From the NCBI RefSeq assembly GCF_900167525.1, contig NZ_FUZQ01000008.1, positions 1 through 64,000 on the forward strand: a stretch of DNA of 64,000 bases. Reading direction: 5' to 3'. A program made the translations under genes and the position numbers. The first letter of the stretch is position 1; every line of letters starts with the position of its first letter. The notes beneath the pieces were generated by a model. That model made no database searches. It was not told the origin of the DNA and saw only the letters and a list, made by a program, of their open reading frames with translations. Of this stretch, positions 9,101-17,333 are shown one piece after another. The DNA is from Krasilnikoviella flava. GTDB taxonomy: Bacteria; Actinomycetota; Actinomycetes; Actinomycetales; Cellulomonadaceae.

Positions 9101-9375
9101 ACGCGCGACTCCTCGCCCGCCCACGCGGCGGGCACCTCGCCGCGCAGCCGCAGCCACGTCGTCGACCAGGGCTCGCCCCAGGGCTCGCCCGGGGCCACGG
9201 GGTGGAACGCGTCGTCCGGCAGTGCCAGGACCACGTCGGGGCGCACGGGCTCCCCCGGCTGCGACCAGGCCGTCACGGTGATCGGCGCGCGCGCGGCGTC
9301 CAGCGCGGGGGTGAGCCGCTCGTCGACGAAGCGCCGGACGCGACCGAGGGTGACGTCGTCAGGCTCGAGCCCCAT
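6172..9375 (-). CDS. GH38 alpha-mannosidase
   Basis: 1067 residues, full length for a bacterial GH38 retaining exo-alpha-mannosidase. After a beta-rich N-terminal domain comes the zinc-binding GHAHIDSAWLWPFRE motif (H282, H284, D286 region) and the nucleophile D396 in LPDSFGYSAALP. The C-terminal half is the beta-sandwich region typical of the family (from about residue 640). No signal peptide, so it acts inside the cell on imported mannosides. The ATG lies inside the last codons of GH3 (17-base overlap), with GGAGGTGA 7 bases upstream. Linkage preference (alpha-1,2/1,3/1,6) cannot be read from sequence. Confidence 0.93.
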   Translation of the reverse strand: MGLEPDDVTLGRVRRFVDERLTPALDAARAPITVTAWSQPGEPVRPDVVLALPDDAFHPVAPGEPWGEPWSTTWLRLRGEVPAAWAGEESRVDLEVDLGFTRDTPGFQAEGTARAHDGRVLKGISPYNRRVPLPLLLRADRTGVEAWSAGAAALPVDVWVEAAANPVMDPDFTFAPTPLGDPATLPAVPQYAWGEIGLRLRDDATWGLWRDVRVLREQLEVLPGPGLRRGRVLRALARMLDVVQVATPEALRASAPAARAELAGVLAEGNGDGGHEVVAVGHAHIDSAWLWPFRETRRKVVRTYSNALALLEEYPETTFVTSSAQHLAWVQESEPELFERIRSAVDAGRFVPVGGMWVESDTMLLSGESMVRQLLEGTTWFSDELGVRCREVWLPDSFGYSAALPQIFRAAGMRRFLSQKMSWNDTNRMPHHTFTWEGIDGSRVLAHFPPVDNYNSDLTPRQLAHAEANVADSDTVSAELSLAPSGWGDGGGGPTREHAETARRVRDLAGSARVAWGTPDDFFARSEALAAAAQERGEASPVWVGEMPLELHRGVSTSQQRLKADNRRSESALREAELWCATATRRTGAAYPLDELRGLWRTVLVHQFHDVLPGSSIAWVYQDSARDHEWVQRRCAELVADALDVLAGAGAQGAPAAGRDELWANPSPVVLDGIQPLSVGPRRVAGSPPAQADGATWILQDDALRVVVDGSGHVVSLVDRATGRDAVAGAGPANVARLFRDLPNRWDAWDIDAHAHRVSRDVPEARVGVEDGTIVVERVLGPGGSTLAQRLELVDGALEVTTAVDWNEREELLVLSWPLDVRAHEVAAETQFGHVRRPTHRNTSWQSARFVDVAHRWVHVGDAGFGVGIANRTTQGYDAASEVRPDGGTTTTVNLHLLRGPRYPDPGADLGRHTFVHRVRPGAAVVDAVRDGYALSLPPRQVSSGRAAVEPLVRVDGPGLLVESVKLAHDGSGDLVVRLYEPHGAQASVGVAFDGPGTVARVDLLEEPLGDETDGARSFEGWTEDDACGAALVVRPFGIVTLRHVPGTRVEPAQHVEVPRTTPRRES

Positions 9376-11680
9376 CGACGGTCACCTCCCCGGCGCCGTC
9401 CTGCACGAGGTCGAACGACCACCGCCGCCCGGCGAGGGCCACCTCGACGCGCGCGCGTCGGTCCGCGAGGACCGCGAGCGGCAGGTCGGGGCGGAGGACG
9501 TCGTCCGCCGGGACGCGCACGGACACCCGCGACCCGCTCCCCGGGGCGACGCTCACGCGGTGCCACCCCACGACGACGGAGCGTGCCCAGTCCAGGCCGC
9601 CGACCCGCCGCGAGCGGACGAGCAGCAGCCCCTCGCCGTCCCAGTCCCCCGTGGCGGCACGCACGTCCGCCTCGACCACCAGATCCTCGCCGCTCACCGT
9701 GAGAGCGACCCCCTGGACGTCGAGGCCGCCGTAGCCGATCCCGTCCCCGACGCGTGCCAGCACCGGTTCCGGGACGTCGCGGTAGACGCCGTCGGCGGGC
9801 ATCCGCTCGTCGTCGCGCACCGGGATCGCGCCCGGGTGCGCGGGCAGCGTCACCGGCAGGTGGCCGACGGGCTGGCGCTCCCCGAGCAGCAGGTCGGCGA
9901 TCACGCGGCCCCCGCCCGGCCCCGGGTAGAAGGCGAGGAGGAGCGCGTCGGCGTGCGCGACGACGTCCGTGAGCACGTACGGACGTCCGGCGAGGACGAC
10001 GGCGACGACGGGTCCGCGCGCGGCCGCGCGCACCGCGGCGAGCGTCTCGACCTGCCCGGCGGGCAGGACCGGGGAGGCGATATCGACGCCCTCGCCGCAG
10101 TCCGCGGCGGTCTGGCCGGCGTTCGCGCCGTTGTCCGCGAACTCGTCCGTGTAGGCGCGGTGGCTCGACCCGCCCAGCACGACGACGACCCCGTCCGCCG
10201 CGGCGACCGCGGTGACGTCCTCGGCGTCCGCGCGCTCGACGACCACGCCGTGCGCGCCGGCCGACGCCGTCAGCGCATCCGCGACCGACGCACGGCGGTC
10301 CGGGGCGAGCGGGGCGACGTAGTCGCCGAGCATGGCGTCGACGTCGTCGGCGCGCGGTCCGGTGACCACCCACCGCCCCCCGGGGGCGACGGGCAGCGCC
10401 GGACGGTCCGCGCCCGCGGCGGGCCCGTTGCGGAGCAGGACGACGGAGCGGGCGGCGATCTCGAGGGAGAGGTCGCCGGTGGCCGGACGTCCGGAGGGCC
10501 GCCCCTCCGGACGTCCGCCGGGGCCCGGTCGCGCGTCGTCGACCGGCCCGAGGAGACCCGACCGCGCCTTGACCGTGAGCACGCGCAGGCACGCCTCGTC
10601 GACGGCGCAGGACAGGACGTCGGGCGACTGCGCCACCGCCTCCTCCAGCATCGTGAACGACCGGTCCCACAGAGACAGGTCGACGCCCGCGTGGAGCGCC
10701 GTGGCGGCCGCCGCCACCAGGTCCCCGACCTGCTCGGCGATCCGGTCGACGGCGAGCCCGTCGGCCATGACCAGGCCGTCGAAGCCCCACTCCCCCCGGA
10801 GGAGGTCGGTCAGGAGCGCACGGTTCGCGACGCACGGGACGCCGTCGACGTCGTTGTACGCGGCCATGAGGCCGAGAGCCCCCGCCGCGACGCCTGCGCG
10901 CGCGGCGGGCAGGTGCAGCTCGGCGAGGTCCCGCGGGCCCAGCGCCGCGGAGTGCCCGTTGCGGCCACCGGCGCCGGCGCCCTGCGCGGCGAAGTGCTTG
11001 AGGACGACGCCGACACCCGTGCCATCGGCCAGGCGCGAGCGGTCCCGCCCCTGCATCCCCACGACCGCGGCCTCGGTCATCCGCGCCGCCAGCGCGGGGA
11101 CCTCGCCGTAGCACTCCTCGGAGCGGCCCCAGCGGGGGTCCTGGAGCAGGTCGAGGGTGGACAGCAGCGCGAGGTGCACGCCGTCGGCGCGCAGCGACGA
11201 GGCGACCGACGCGCACGCCTGCCGGTACAGCTCGGCGTCCCACGTGGCGCCCACCGCCAGGTTCACGGGCAGCAGCTCGGCGCCGAGCGCCTGGTGCCCG
11301 TGGGGGGCCTCCTCGACGAGCAGCGGCCCGACGTCCTGCCCGGACGCGGCACGCACCTCGTCGACGACGAGCGCGGCGACCTCGGCCCGCTCCTGGGGCC
11401 GGATCCCGTCGGCCCATCCCCGCCCGGACCACGCGTCGGCGCGGAAGAGGCCGTACAGCGCGCCCAGCCCGCCCCACCGGTCGACCTCCGCGCGCAGCAG
11501 GTCGGTGGTGCGCCACGCCCCCTGGGCGGTGCGCTCGACGGCCTGCCACCCGAGCAGCCGCTGGTTGAGCTGGCCGACCCGCTCGCGCAGGGACATGCCC
11601 GCCATCACCTCGGCGGCGCGCCGCCGTGCCGGGTCGGTCCCGCCGCCGTGCACGCGGGGTGCGGGGGCGTCGTGCGTCAT
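9359..11680 (-). CDS. GH3 beta-glycosidase
   Basis: 773 residues with the three-domain layout of GH3: TIM-barrel-like domain (about 30-345), alpha/beta sandwich (about 385-590) and a C-terminal fibronectin-III-like domain. The nucleophile is D307 in GFDGLVMADGLAV; KHFAAQ and GGRNGHSA mark the usual substrate-binding loops. The PG(H/D)G signature of NagZ-type hexosaminidases is absent, so it resembles beta-glucosidase/beta-xylosidase-type members; beta-mannosidase or beta-hexosaminidase activity is possible from context but not shown. Its ATG overlaps the GH2 stop codon (ATGA). No export signal. A proline/glycine-rich insert around residue 360-380 is coded by a local CCGGACGTCCGG-type repeat near 10490-10530. 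Confidence 0.9.
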   Translation of the reverse strand: MTHDAPAPRVHGGGTDPARRRAAEVMAGMSLRERVGQLNQRLLGWQAVERTAQGAWRTTDLLRAEVDRWGGLGALYGLFRADAWSGRGWADGIRPQERAEVAALVVDEVRAASGQDVGPLLVEEAPHGHQALGAELLPVNLAVGATWDAELYRQACASVASSLRADGVHLALLSTLDLLQDPRWGRSEECYGEVPALAARMTEAAVVGMQGRDRSRLADGTGVGVVLKHFAAQGAGAGGRNGHSAALGPRDLAELHLPAARAGVAAGALGLMAAYNDVDGVPCVANRALLTDLLRGEWGFDGLVMADGLAVDRIAEQVGDLVAAAATALHAGVDLSLWDRSFTMLEEAVAQSPDVLSCAVDEACLRVLTVKARSGLLGPVDDARPGPGGRPEGRPSGRPATGDLSLEIAARSVVLLRNGPAAGADRPALPVAPGGRWVVTGPRADDVDAMLGDYVAPLAPDRRASVADALTASAGAHGVVVERADAEDVTAVAAADGVVVVLGGSSHRAYTDEFADNGANAGQTAADCGEGVDIASPVLPAGQVETLAAVRAAARGPVVAVVLAGRPYVLTDVVAHADALLLAFYPGPGGGRVIADLLLGERQPVGHLPVTLPAHPGAIPVRDDERMPADGVYRDVPEPVLARVGDGIGYGGLDVQGVALTVSGEDLVVEADVRAATGDWDGEGLLLVRSRRVGGLDWARSVVVGWHRVSVAPGSGSRVSVRVPADDVLRPDLPLAVLADRRARVEVALAGRRWSFDLVQDGAGEVTVDGARA

Positions 11681-14196
11681 CGGTGCCACAGGTCGTTCCT
11701 CGTCCTCAGTACGGGGCGTGCGCCGAACGCCGCTGGGTCGGCGGCCTCGGCTCCGGTCACGTCGAGCTCGACGGTCTCGCCGGGGAGCAGGAGCGTCAGC
11801 AGGTCGTCGACCCGCGCCGCCGGGTCGAGCCGGTCGACGAGCAGCGCGACGTCGCAGGTCACGACGTCCGCCGTGATCCGCACGCGCCAGCCCTGCGGGG
11901 TCCTCTCGGCCTCGACCGCCGGTGCCGGCCGGGCCCAGCGCACGCCGTCCTCGCGGCACAGCGCGGACCAGGCCCGCAGGCCGTCGCAGTCCGCCACGAG
12001 CACCTCGTCGCGGCGCGAGCCGGCGAGCGCGACCTGCGGCGGCAGGTCCCACCGTGCGACCGAGCGGGGCGCGACCTCGACGGTGTGCTCCACCTCCGCC
12101 GGCAAGCGGAGCGGGCCGCCCACGACGTGCACGCGCCGCACGACGACGCGCGCCTGCCACACCGCGTCGGTGTCGTTGACGAGGGTCACCCGGGGCGCGC
12201 CGTCGTGCGGCTGGATCGCGAGGGTGCGCGGCGCGTACGCCCGGCGCAGCGCGTGCCACCCGGGCTTGGGCCGCCCGCCGTGATCGACCACCGACCACGA
12301 GATCCCCGGCCACGCGTCGTTGAGCTGCCACACGAGCATCCCGGCGGTGCGTGGCCACGAGCCGCGCAGGTGGTCGGCGGCGGTGCGCAGGGCGTCGGCC
12401 TGGTTGAGCTGGGTCGCCCAGGACCAGTCGTCGACGTCGTCGAGCAGGCGGTCGGGGTCGGGGACGTGCCCGTCGAGCCGGCGCACGAGGTGGCGCATCC
12501 CGCCGACCTGCCGCTGGCGGGTCGCGAGGGCGTCGCCCCGGACGTCGACCGGGCGCTCGGTGAGCGCGGCCGAGAGCGTCGCCCACGTGGGCGGGGCCTG
12601 GAAGCCGAGCTCGGCGGCGAAGCGCGGGACGTGGTGGCGGTACGTCGTGTGGTCGTACAGGTTCCACTGGTCCCAGAGGTGGCTCGTGCCCTCCCCGTCG
12701 ACGTTCGGCCCGACGCCGTCGGTCGAGGAGAACGGGCTCGACGGCACGTACGGGGTGCCGGGGGCCTCCTCGGCGACGACGCGCGGCAGGAGCTCGCGGT
12801 AGTACCCCTCGCCCCACGTGTTGGACCCGACCTGGTCGGGCCAGCCCCAGTCGCTCCAGCCCTGGAGGTTCTCGTTGGAGCCGTTCCACACGACGACGCT
12901 CGGGTGCGCGGCGAGGCGGCGCACCTGCTCCCGCGCCTCCGCCTCGACCTCGGAGCGCAGCGGCTCCTCCTCGGGATAGGCGGCGCAGGCGAACGCGAAG
13001 TCCTGCCAGACCAGCATCCCCGCGGCGTCGCAGGCCGCGTAGAACGCGTCGGCCTCGTAGACGCCGCCGCCCCACACGCGCAGCATGTTCATGTTCGCCG
13101 CGACCGCCTGGTCCACGCGCTCCGCGTAGCGCCCGGCCGTCGTGCGCGAGACCAGCAGGTCGTCGGGGATCCAGTTCGCGCCGAGCGCGAAGACCTCGCG
13201 CCCGTTGATCACGACGACGAACCGGCGCCCGTGCGCGTCCGGCGTCGTGTCGAGGTCGACGCGGCGCAGCCCGACCCGGTGGGTCTGCTCCTGGTCCGTC
13301 CCGACGAGCGCGACGGTGACCTCGTGGAGCGTCGGGGGGCCGTACCCGCGCGGCCACCACAGCTCGGCGTCCGGCACGTCGAGGACGATCTCGTCGCGGC
13401 CGGCCACCACGTGCCGCGACCGGTGCTCGCCGAACCCGACCTCGACCTCGCCCGTGGCGACGTCGCCGTCCTGCCCGTCGAGCTCGACGGCGACCACGAC
13501 CCGGCGGCCGGCGAGGTCCGCCGAGACCTCGCCGCGCGCGTGCGAACGCAGCCGCACGCCGCTCCACGCCTCGATCCGGGCGGGGCGCCACAGGCCGGCC
13601 GACACCAGCGGGGGCGCCCAGTCCCACCCCACGCTCGACGCCATGACGCGCAGCCGGTTGTACGGGTAGGCCCAGTCGTACGGCAGGGTGCCGTCGTCGG
13701 CGTCGAGCATCGCCCGCGCGGCCGAGGAGAGCTCGACGGCGAGCCGGTTCACGCCGGGGCCCACGAGCGCCGACACGTCGACCGCGTACGAGCGGTGCAT
13801 GTTCGCCGTGGCCACGGCCTCACGGCCGTTGACGCGGACCGTGGCGACGGTCGCGAGGCCGTCGAGGACGAGCTCGGCCCGGCCCGCCGTGAGGGCGTCC
13901 GTCAGCTCGACGTCCGCCTCGTACACCCAGTCGCTCTCGCCCACCCAGCGCACCGCCGCGGCGTTGTCGTCGACGTACGGGTCCGCGATGACGCCCGCGG
14001 CGAGCAGGTCGTCGTGGACGCACCCCGGGACCGACGCCGGGATCCCGTCTCGCAGGCGCGCGACGACGTCGCCGGAAGGCCCGGCGCCACCGGCGGGGAG
14101 GCCTCCCCCCCACCGCACGGTCCAGCCCGGGCCGCCCAGGTCCACCCGGTGGACGGTCCCGGCGGCGGTCGTGCCCTGCGTGTTCCGGTCGTGCAC
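11677..14196 (-). CDS. GH2 beta-mannosidase
   Basis: 839 residues, the normal length of bacterial GH2 beta-mannosidases, which remove terminal beta-1,4-mannose, for example from the N-glycan Man-GlcNAc core or mannan oligosaccharides. Order: sugar-binding jelly roll (residues about 14-190), immunoglobulin-like domain, TIM barrel with acid/base E442 in WNGSNENLQGW and nucleophile E529 in FAAELGFQAPP, then C-terminal beta domains. I chose the GTG at 14196, with GGAGGA 8 bases upstream and just after the GH29 stop; longer in-frame extensions run through the fucosidase gene. Cytoplasmic, in the same operon as the importer. Confidence 0.9.
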   Translation of the reverse strand: MHDRNTQGTTAAGTVHRVDLGGPGWTVRWGGGLPAGGAGPSGDVVARLRDGIPASVPGCVHDDLLAAGVIADPYVDDNAAAVRWVGESDWVYEADVELTDALTAGRAELVLDGLATVATVRVNGREAVATANMHRSYAVDVSALVGPGVNRLAVELSSAARAMLDADDGTLPYDWAYPYNRLRVMASSVGWDWAPPLVSAGLWRPARIEAWSGVRLRSHARGEVSADLAGRRVVVAVELDGQDGDVATGEVEVGFGEHRSRHVVAGRDEIVLDVPDAELWWPRGYGPPTLHEVTVALVGTDQEQTHRVGLRRVDLDTTPDAHGRRFVVVINGREVFALGANWIPDDLLVSRTTAGRYAERVDQAVAANMNMLRVWGGGVYEADAFYAACDAAGMLVWQDFAFACAAYPEEEPLRSEVEAEAREQVRRLAAHPSVVVWNGSNENLQGWSDWGWPDQVGSNTWGEGYYRELLPRVVAEEAPGTPYVPSSPFSSTDGVGPNVDGEGTSHLWDQWNLYDHTTYRHHVPRFAAELGFQAPPTWATLSAALTERPVDVRGDALATRQRQVGGMRHLVRRLDGHVPDPDRLLDDVDDWSWATQLNQADALRTAADHLRGSWPRTAGMLVWQLNDAWPGISWSVVDHGGRPKPGWHALRRAYAPRTLAIQPHDGAPRVTLVNDTDAVWQARVVVRRVHVVGGPLRLPAEVEHTVEVAPRSVARWDLPPQVALAGSRRDEVLVADCDGLRAWSALCREDGVRWARPAPAVEAERTPQGWRVRITADVVTCDVALLVDRLDPAARVDDLLTLLLPGETVELDVTGAEAADPAAFGARPVLRTRNDLWHR

Positions 14197-14200
14197 GTGC

Positions 14201-15502
14201 TCAGTCCTCCGGGTAGTCGGTCGGCGCGGTGTAGTCCTCCGGGACCACCGGGGCGGTCCGGTGGCCGGTCCGGTACACCAGCACCTCCGCGAGGCGGGCG
14301 TCCGGGCCCTCCAGCTCGATCTCGAGCTCCCGCGTGGCGGGTGCGTCGACGACGTGCAGCCGCCCCGCGCCGACCGTGCCGCCCGCGGCCACCAGGGTCC
14401 CGCCGAGTCGGACCTCGTGCCGTGCGACCCGCTGGCCGGCCGTGAGGTCCTCCCGGACCAGCACGTGGTCGAGCTTGACGGGCTCGTCGCCGAGGTCGGC
14501 GCGCCACGTGGTGTCCCCGGTGCGGGTGACGGCCGCCGCGACGGGGTCCCCGAACCGCGCACGCACCTCGTCGCCGAACGCCGTGACCACCGCGGCGTCC
14601 GCCGCGTCGATGCGCCCGCGACGGTCCGGCGGGACGTTGAGCAGCAGGTTCGCGCCCAGGCCGACGGACCGGTAGTAGATCGCCAGCAGGTGCTCCAGCG
14701 ACTTGGGCTCGTCGTCCTCGGCCCAGAACCAGCCGCGGCGCACGGACACGTCGCACTCCGGGGGCAGGTACAGCGCCTCCGCGAACTGCGTCGAGACGAC
14801 CGTGTAGTTGCTCATCTGCGTGTGGTGCACGACGTACTCGACGGGGTCGCTCGCGAGCCCGTCCTCGTTGCCGACCCACCGGATCGTCGGGGCGCCCATG
14901 TTGAACACCATCGCCTGCGGCTGGTGCGTGTGCGCGACCTCCATGGTGCGCGCCCAGTCGTAGGAGTACCCCTCGGAGCCCGCGCCGTCGAACCACAGCT
15001 CGACGAGCGGCCCGTACCGGGTGCAGAGCTCGGTGAGCTGGGCGACGTAGACGTCGGCGTACGCCTCCGGGTCCTGGTAGGCCGGGTGGTTCCGGTCCCA
15101 GGGGGACAGGTACAGGCCGAGGCCGATCCCCGCGGCGCGGCACGCCGCGGCGACCTCGGCCACCACGTCGCCCTTCCCGTCGCGCCACGGGGACGAGGCG
15201 ACGGAGTAGTCGGTGGTCGCGGTGGGCCACAGGCAGAACCCGTCGTGGTGCTTCGCGGTGAGCACCACGTACGTCGCGCCCGCGGCCACGGCCAGCGCCA
15301 CCCACTCGTCGGCGTCGAGCTCGGTCGGGTCGAACGACGACGCCGGCAGGGAGCCGTCGCTCCACTCCTTGGCGTGGAACGTGTTGATGCCGAAGTGGAA
15401 GAACATGCCCACCTCGAGCCGCTGCCAGTGCAGCTGCTCCGCCGTCGGCACGATGACGTCCTGGGCCGCGACGTCCTGGACGACGCCCTGGTTCGAGGTC
15501 AC
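14201..15502 (-). CDS. GH29 alpha-L-fucosidase
   Basis: 433 residues. The catalytic barrel has GMFFHFGINTFHAKEWSDG, VVLTAKHHDGFCLW and the retaining nucleophile D172 in VELWFDGAG; a C-terminal beta-sandwich follows (about 330-433). It releases alpha-linked L-fucose. The GTG start overlaps the permease stop (GTGA), with AGGAG 7 bases upstream. No signal peptide, so it works on imported, fucosylated oligosaccharides. Its place in a mannosidase operon suggests core- or antenna-fucosylated N-glycan fragments as the substrate. It differs from the second GH29 at 24737. Only 4 bases separate its stop from the GH2 start. Confidence 0.92.
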   Translation of the reverse strand: MTSNQGVVQDVAAQDVIVPTAEQLHWQRLEVGMFFHFGINTFHAKEWSDGSLPASSFDPTELDADEWVALAVAAGATYVVLTAKHHDGFCLWPTATTDYSVASSPWRDGKGDVVAEVAAACRAAGIGLGLYLSPWDRNHPAYQDPEAYADVYVAQLTELCTRYGPLVELWFDGAGSEGYSYDWARTMEVAHTHQPQAMVFNMGAPTIRWVGNEDGLASDPVEYVVHHTQMSNYTVVSTQFAEALYLPPECDVSVRRGWFWAEDDEPKSLEHLLAIYYRSVGLGANLLLNVPPDRRGRIDAADAAVVTAFGDEVRARFGDPVAAAVTRTGDTTWRADLGDEPVKLDHVLVREDLTAGQRVARHEVRLGGTLVAAGGTVGAGRLHVVDAPATRELEIELEGPDARLAEVLVYRTGHRTAPVVPEDYTAPTDYPED

Positions 15503-16341
15503 TTCACTGCTCCTGATTCCACACCCTTGAAGAAGTACCGCTGCAGTGCGACGAAGAGCACGAGGATCGGCACGATGGCGATGATGGACCCGGCCATGGT
15601 GACGCGCGGGTCGTACGAGAGGGACGAGGACGCGAGGCGCGACAGGCCGAGGGAGAGCGTGTACAGCTCTTCCGACCGCAGCACGATGAACGGCCACAGG
15701 AAGTCGTCCCACGCGGCGATGAACGAGTTGATGACGACGACGACCATCGCGCCCCGCGCCGCGGGGAGGTAGATCTTCCAGAACCGGCGCACCTCGCCGG
15801 CGCCGTCGAGCATCGCGGCGTCCTCGACCTCGTTCGGCACGGCGCTGAACGCGGCCCTCGTGATGAGGACGTTGACCGCCGCGATCGCGCCGGGCAGCCA
15901 GACGCCGATGAACGAGTCGTCGAGGCCGAGGTCGGTGATCTGGGTGTACAGCGAGACCATGATCGACTCGAACGGGAACATCATCGAGATGATGAGCACC
16001 CAGTAGAAGACGCCGCGGCCCCGCCACCCCTGGCGCGAGAGCATGTAGCCAGCGAGCGTCGGGAAGACGACCTGCGAGAAGACCGTGAGCAGGCACATGA
16101 TCAGGCTGTTGCGGATGTACATGCCCATCGGCACCTGCTCGAACACGGTCTGGTAGGCCGCGAACGTCGGGTTCGCCGGGAAGAAGGTCGCGCTGCTCCC
16201 GTACAGGGCGTCCTGCGGTCCCTTGAGGGACGAGAAGAACTGCCACAGGAGCGGGCCCACGGAGATCGCGAGCACGACCAGCAGGAGGACGTACCGCGTC
16301 ACGAGCGCGCGGGTGCGCCCGTGCGTGCGCCACCAGGTCAT
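15499..16341 (-). CDS. CUT1 ABC sugar permease (MalG-like)
   Basis: 280-residue inner-membrane subunit with about six transmembrane helices (first at YVLLLVVLAISVGPLLWQFF). The EAA loop contacting the ATPase reads AVPNEVEDAAMLDGAGEVRR, as in MalG-type permeases. The start overlaps the stop of the preceding permease by one base (TGATG) after AAGGAGG. It pairs with the MalF-like permease and lipoprotein next to it. No ATPase gene is present, so a shared MsiK/MsmX-type ATPase encoded elsewhere is expected. Predicted cargo: mannose-rich, fucosylated oligosaccharides, inferred from the downstream hydrolases. Confidence 0.9.
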   Translation of the reverse strand: MTWWRTHGRTRALVTRYVLLLVVLAISVGPLLWQFFSSLKGPQDALYGSSATFFPANPTFAAYQTVFEQVPMGMYIRNSLIMCLLTVFSQVVFPTLAGYMLSRQGWRGRGVFYWVLIISMMFPFESIMVSLYTQITDLGLDDSFIGVWLPGAIAAVNVLITRAAFSAVPNEVEDAAMLDGAGEVRRFWKIYLPAARGAMVVVVINSFIAAWDDFLWPFIVLRSEELYTLSLGLSRLASSSLSYDPRVTMAGSIIAIVPILVLFVALQRYFFKGVESGAVK

Positions 16342-17330
16342 CAGTCCTCCTCCTTGGAGCCGAGCTTGTGCGACGCGACCGCGAGACCGATCGTGAGGAC
16401 GAACAGGGCGACGGAGATCGCCGCGCCGTAGCCGACGTTCCCCGAGATCGGGTCGAGCGCGACGTCCCGGATGTAGAACGGCAGGGTCCGTGCCTGGCCG
16501 CCGACGCCGCCCGTCGCGCCACCGAGGATGTAGATCTCGGTGAACACCCGCAGGGAGCCGATGCCCGACATGATGCCGACGAGCAGCATCGTGAGGCGGA
16601 CGCCAGGGACGGTGACGTGGACGAACTGGCGGAACGTGCCGGCGCCGTCGAGCGACGCGGCCTCGTAGAGGTCCTTGGGCACGCTGGCCAGGGCGGAGAG
16701 GTAGAAGATCATGTACCACCCGAGGCCTTTCCAGACGGTCAGCGCGACGGCCGTGAGGAGCAGCAGCGTCGTGTCCGACAGGAAGGGGATCGGGGAGTGG
16801 ATGATCCCGACCTGCATGAGCGCGGTGTTGACCGGCCCGTTCTCGGAGACGAGGTTCTGCCACACCAGCGCGACCGCGACCATCGACGCGACCACGGGTG
16901 CGTAGAACGCCGTCCGGAAGAACCCGATGGCGGGGACCTTCTTGTACACGAGCTGCGCGAGCATCAGCGGCAGCACCACGAGCAGCGGGACCGCGACGAC
17001 CGCGTAGAGCACGGAGTTGCGCACGGCGAGCCAGAACGCCGGGTCCGCGACCATGCGCGAGTAGTTGTCCAGGCCGACCCAGTCGCCACCGCCACCGAGC
17101 GGCCGGGCGTCCGTGAAGGACAGCACGATGGTGTTGAGGAACGGGAAGACCCCGAACACCCCGATGACGATGATCGCCGGCGCGACCCACAGCCACGGGG
17201 TCCACCAGGGCCGGTAGAGCGCCGCTCCCGAGGTCGGACGCGGACGGCGGGAGCGCGTCCGGCTGGGCCGGGTGACCTTGGCCGCCGGCTCACCGGCGGC
17301 CAGGGTCCCCGCGTAGACGTCGGTCGCCAT
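16341..17330 (-). CDS. CUT1 ABC sugar permease (MalF-like)
   Basis: 329 residues. A basic, proline-rich N-terminus (SRTRSRRPRP) precedes about six transmembrane helices beginning at PWLWVAPAIIVIGVFGVFPF. The EAA motif is SVPKDLYEAASLDGAGTFRQ. It forms the heterodimeric channel with the MalG-like subunit encoded immediately downstream. Only 3 bases separate it from the lipoprotein gene, so they form one transcript. Confidence 0.9.
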   Translation of the reverse strand: MATDVYAGTLAAGEPAAKVTRPSRTRSRRPRPTSGAALYRPWWTPWLWVAPAIIVIGVFGVFPFLNTIVLSFTDARPLGGGGDWVGLDNYSRMVADPAFWLAVRNSVLYAVVAVPLLVVLPLMLAQLVYKKVPAIGFFRTAFYAPVVASMVAVALVWQNLVSENGPVNTALMQVGIIHSPIPFLSDTTLLLLTAVALTVWKGLGWYMIFYLSALASVPKDLYEAASLDGAGTFRQFVHVTVPGVRLTMLLVGIMSGIGSLRVFTEIYILGGATGGVGGQARTLPFYIRDVALDPISGNVGYGAAISVALFVLTIGLAVASHKLGSKEED

Positions 17331-17333
17331 CGG

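Noticed and set aside
6211-9702. Plus-strand open frame of over 1100 codons opposite GH38
   Set aside because: It is antisense to a well-supported GH38 gene; composition is Arg/Pro/Gly/Val-rich and no family motif is present. Long antisense frames are expected at this G+C content.
10485-10530. Local repeat CCGGACGTCCGG/GGACGTCCGCC inside GH3 as a mobile element scar
   Set aside because: It encodes a short Pro/Gly/Arg-rich loop between GH3 domains and has no terminal repeats or target duplication that I can see.
8240-14445. Very long plus-strand frames (over 900 codons each) opposite GH38, GH3 and GH2
   Set aside because: Shadows of the glycosidase genes; no domain, ribosome site or codon bias of a real gene.
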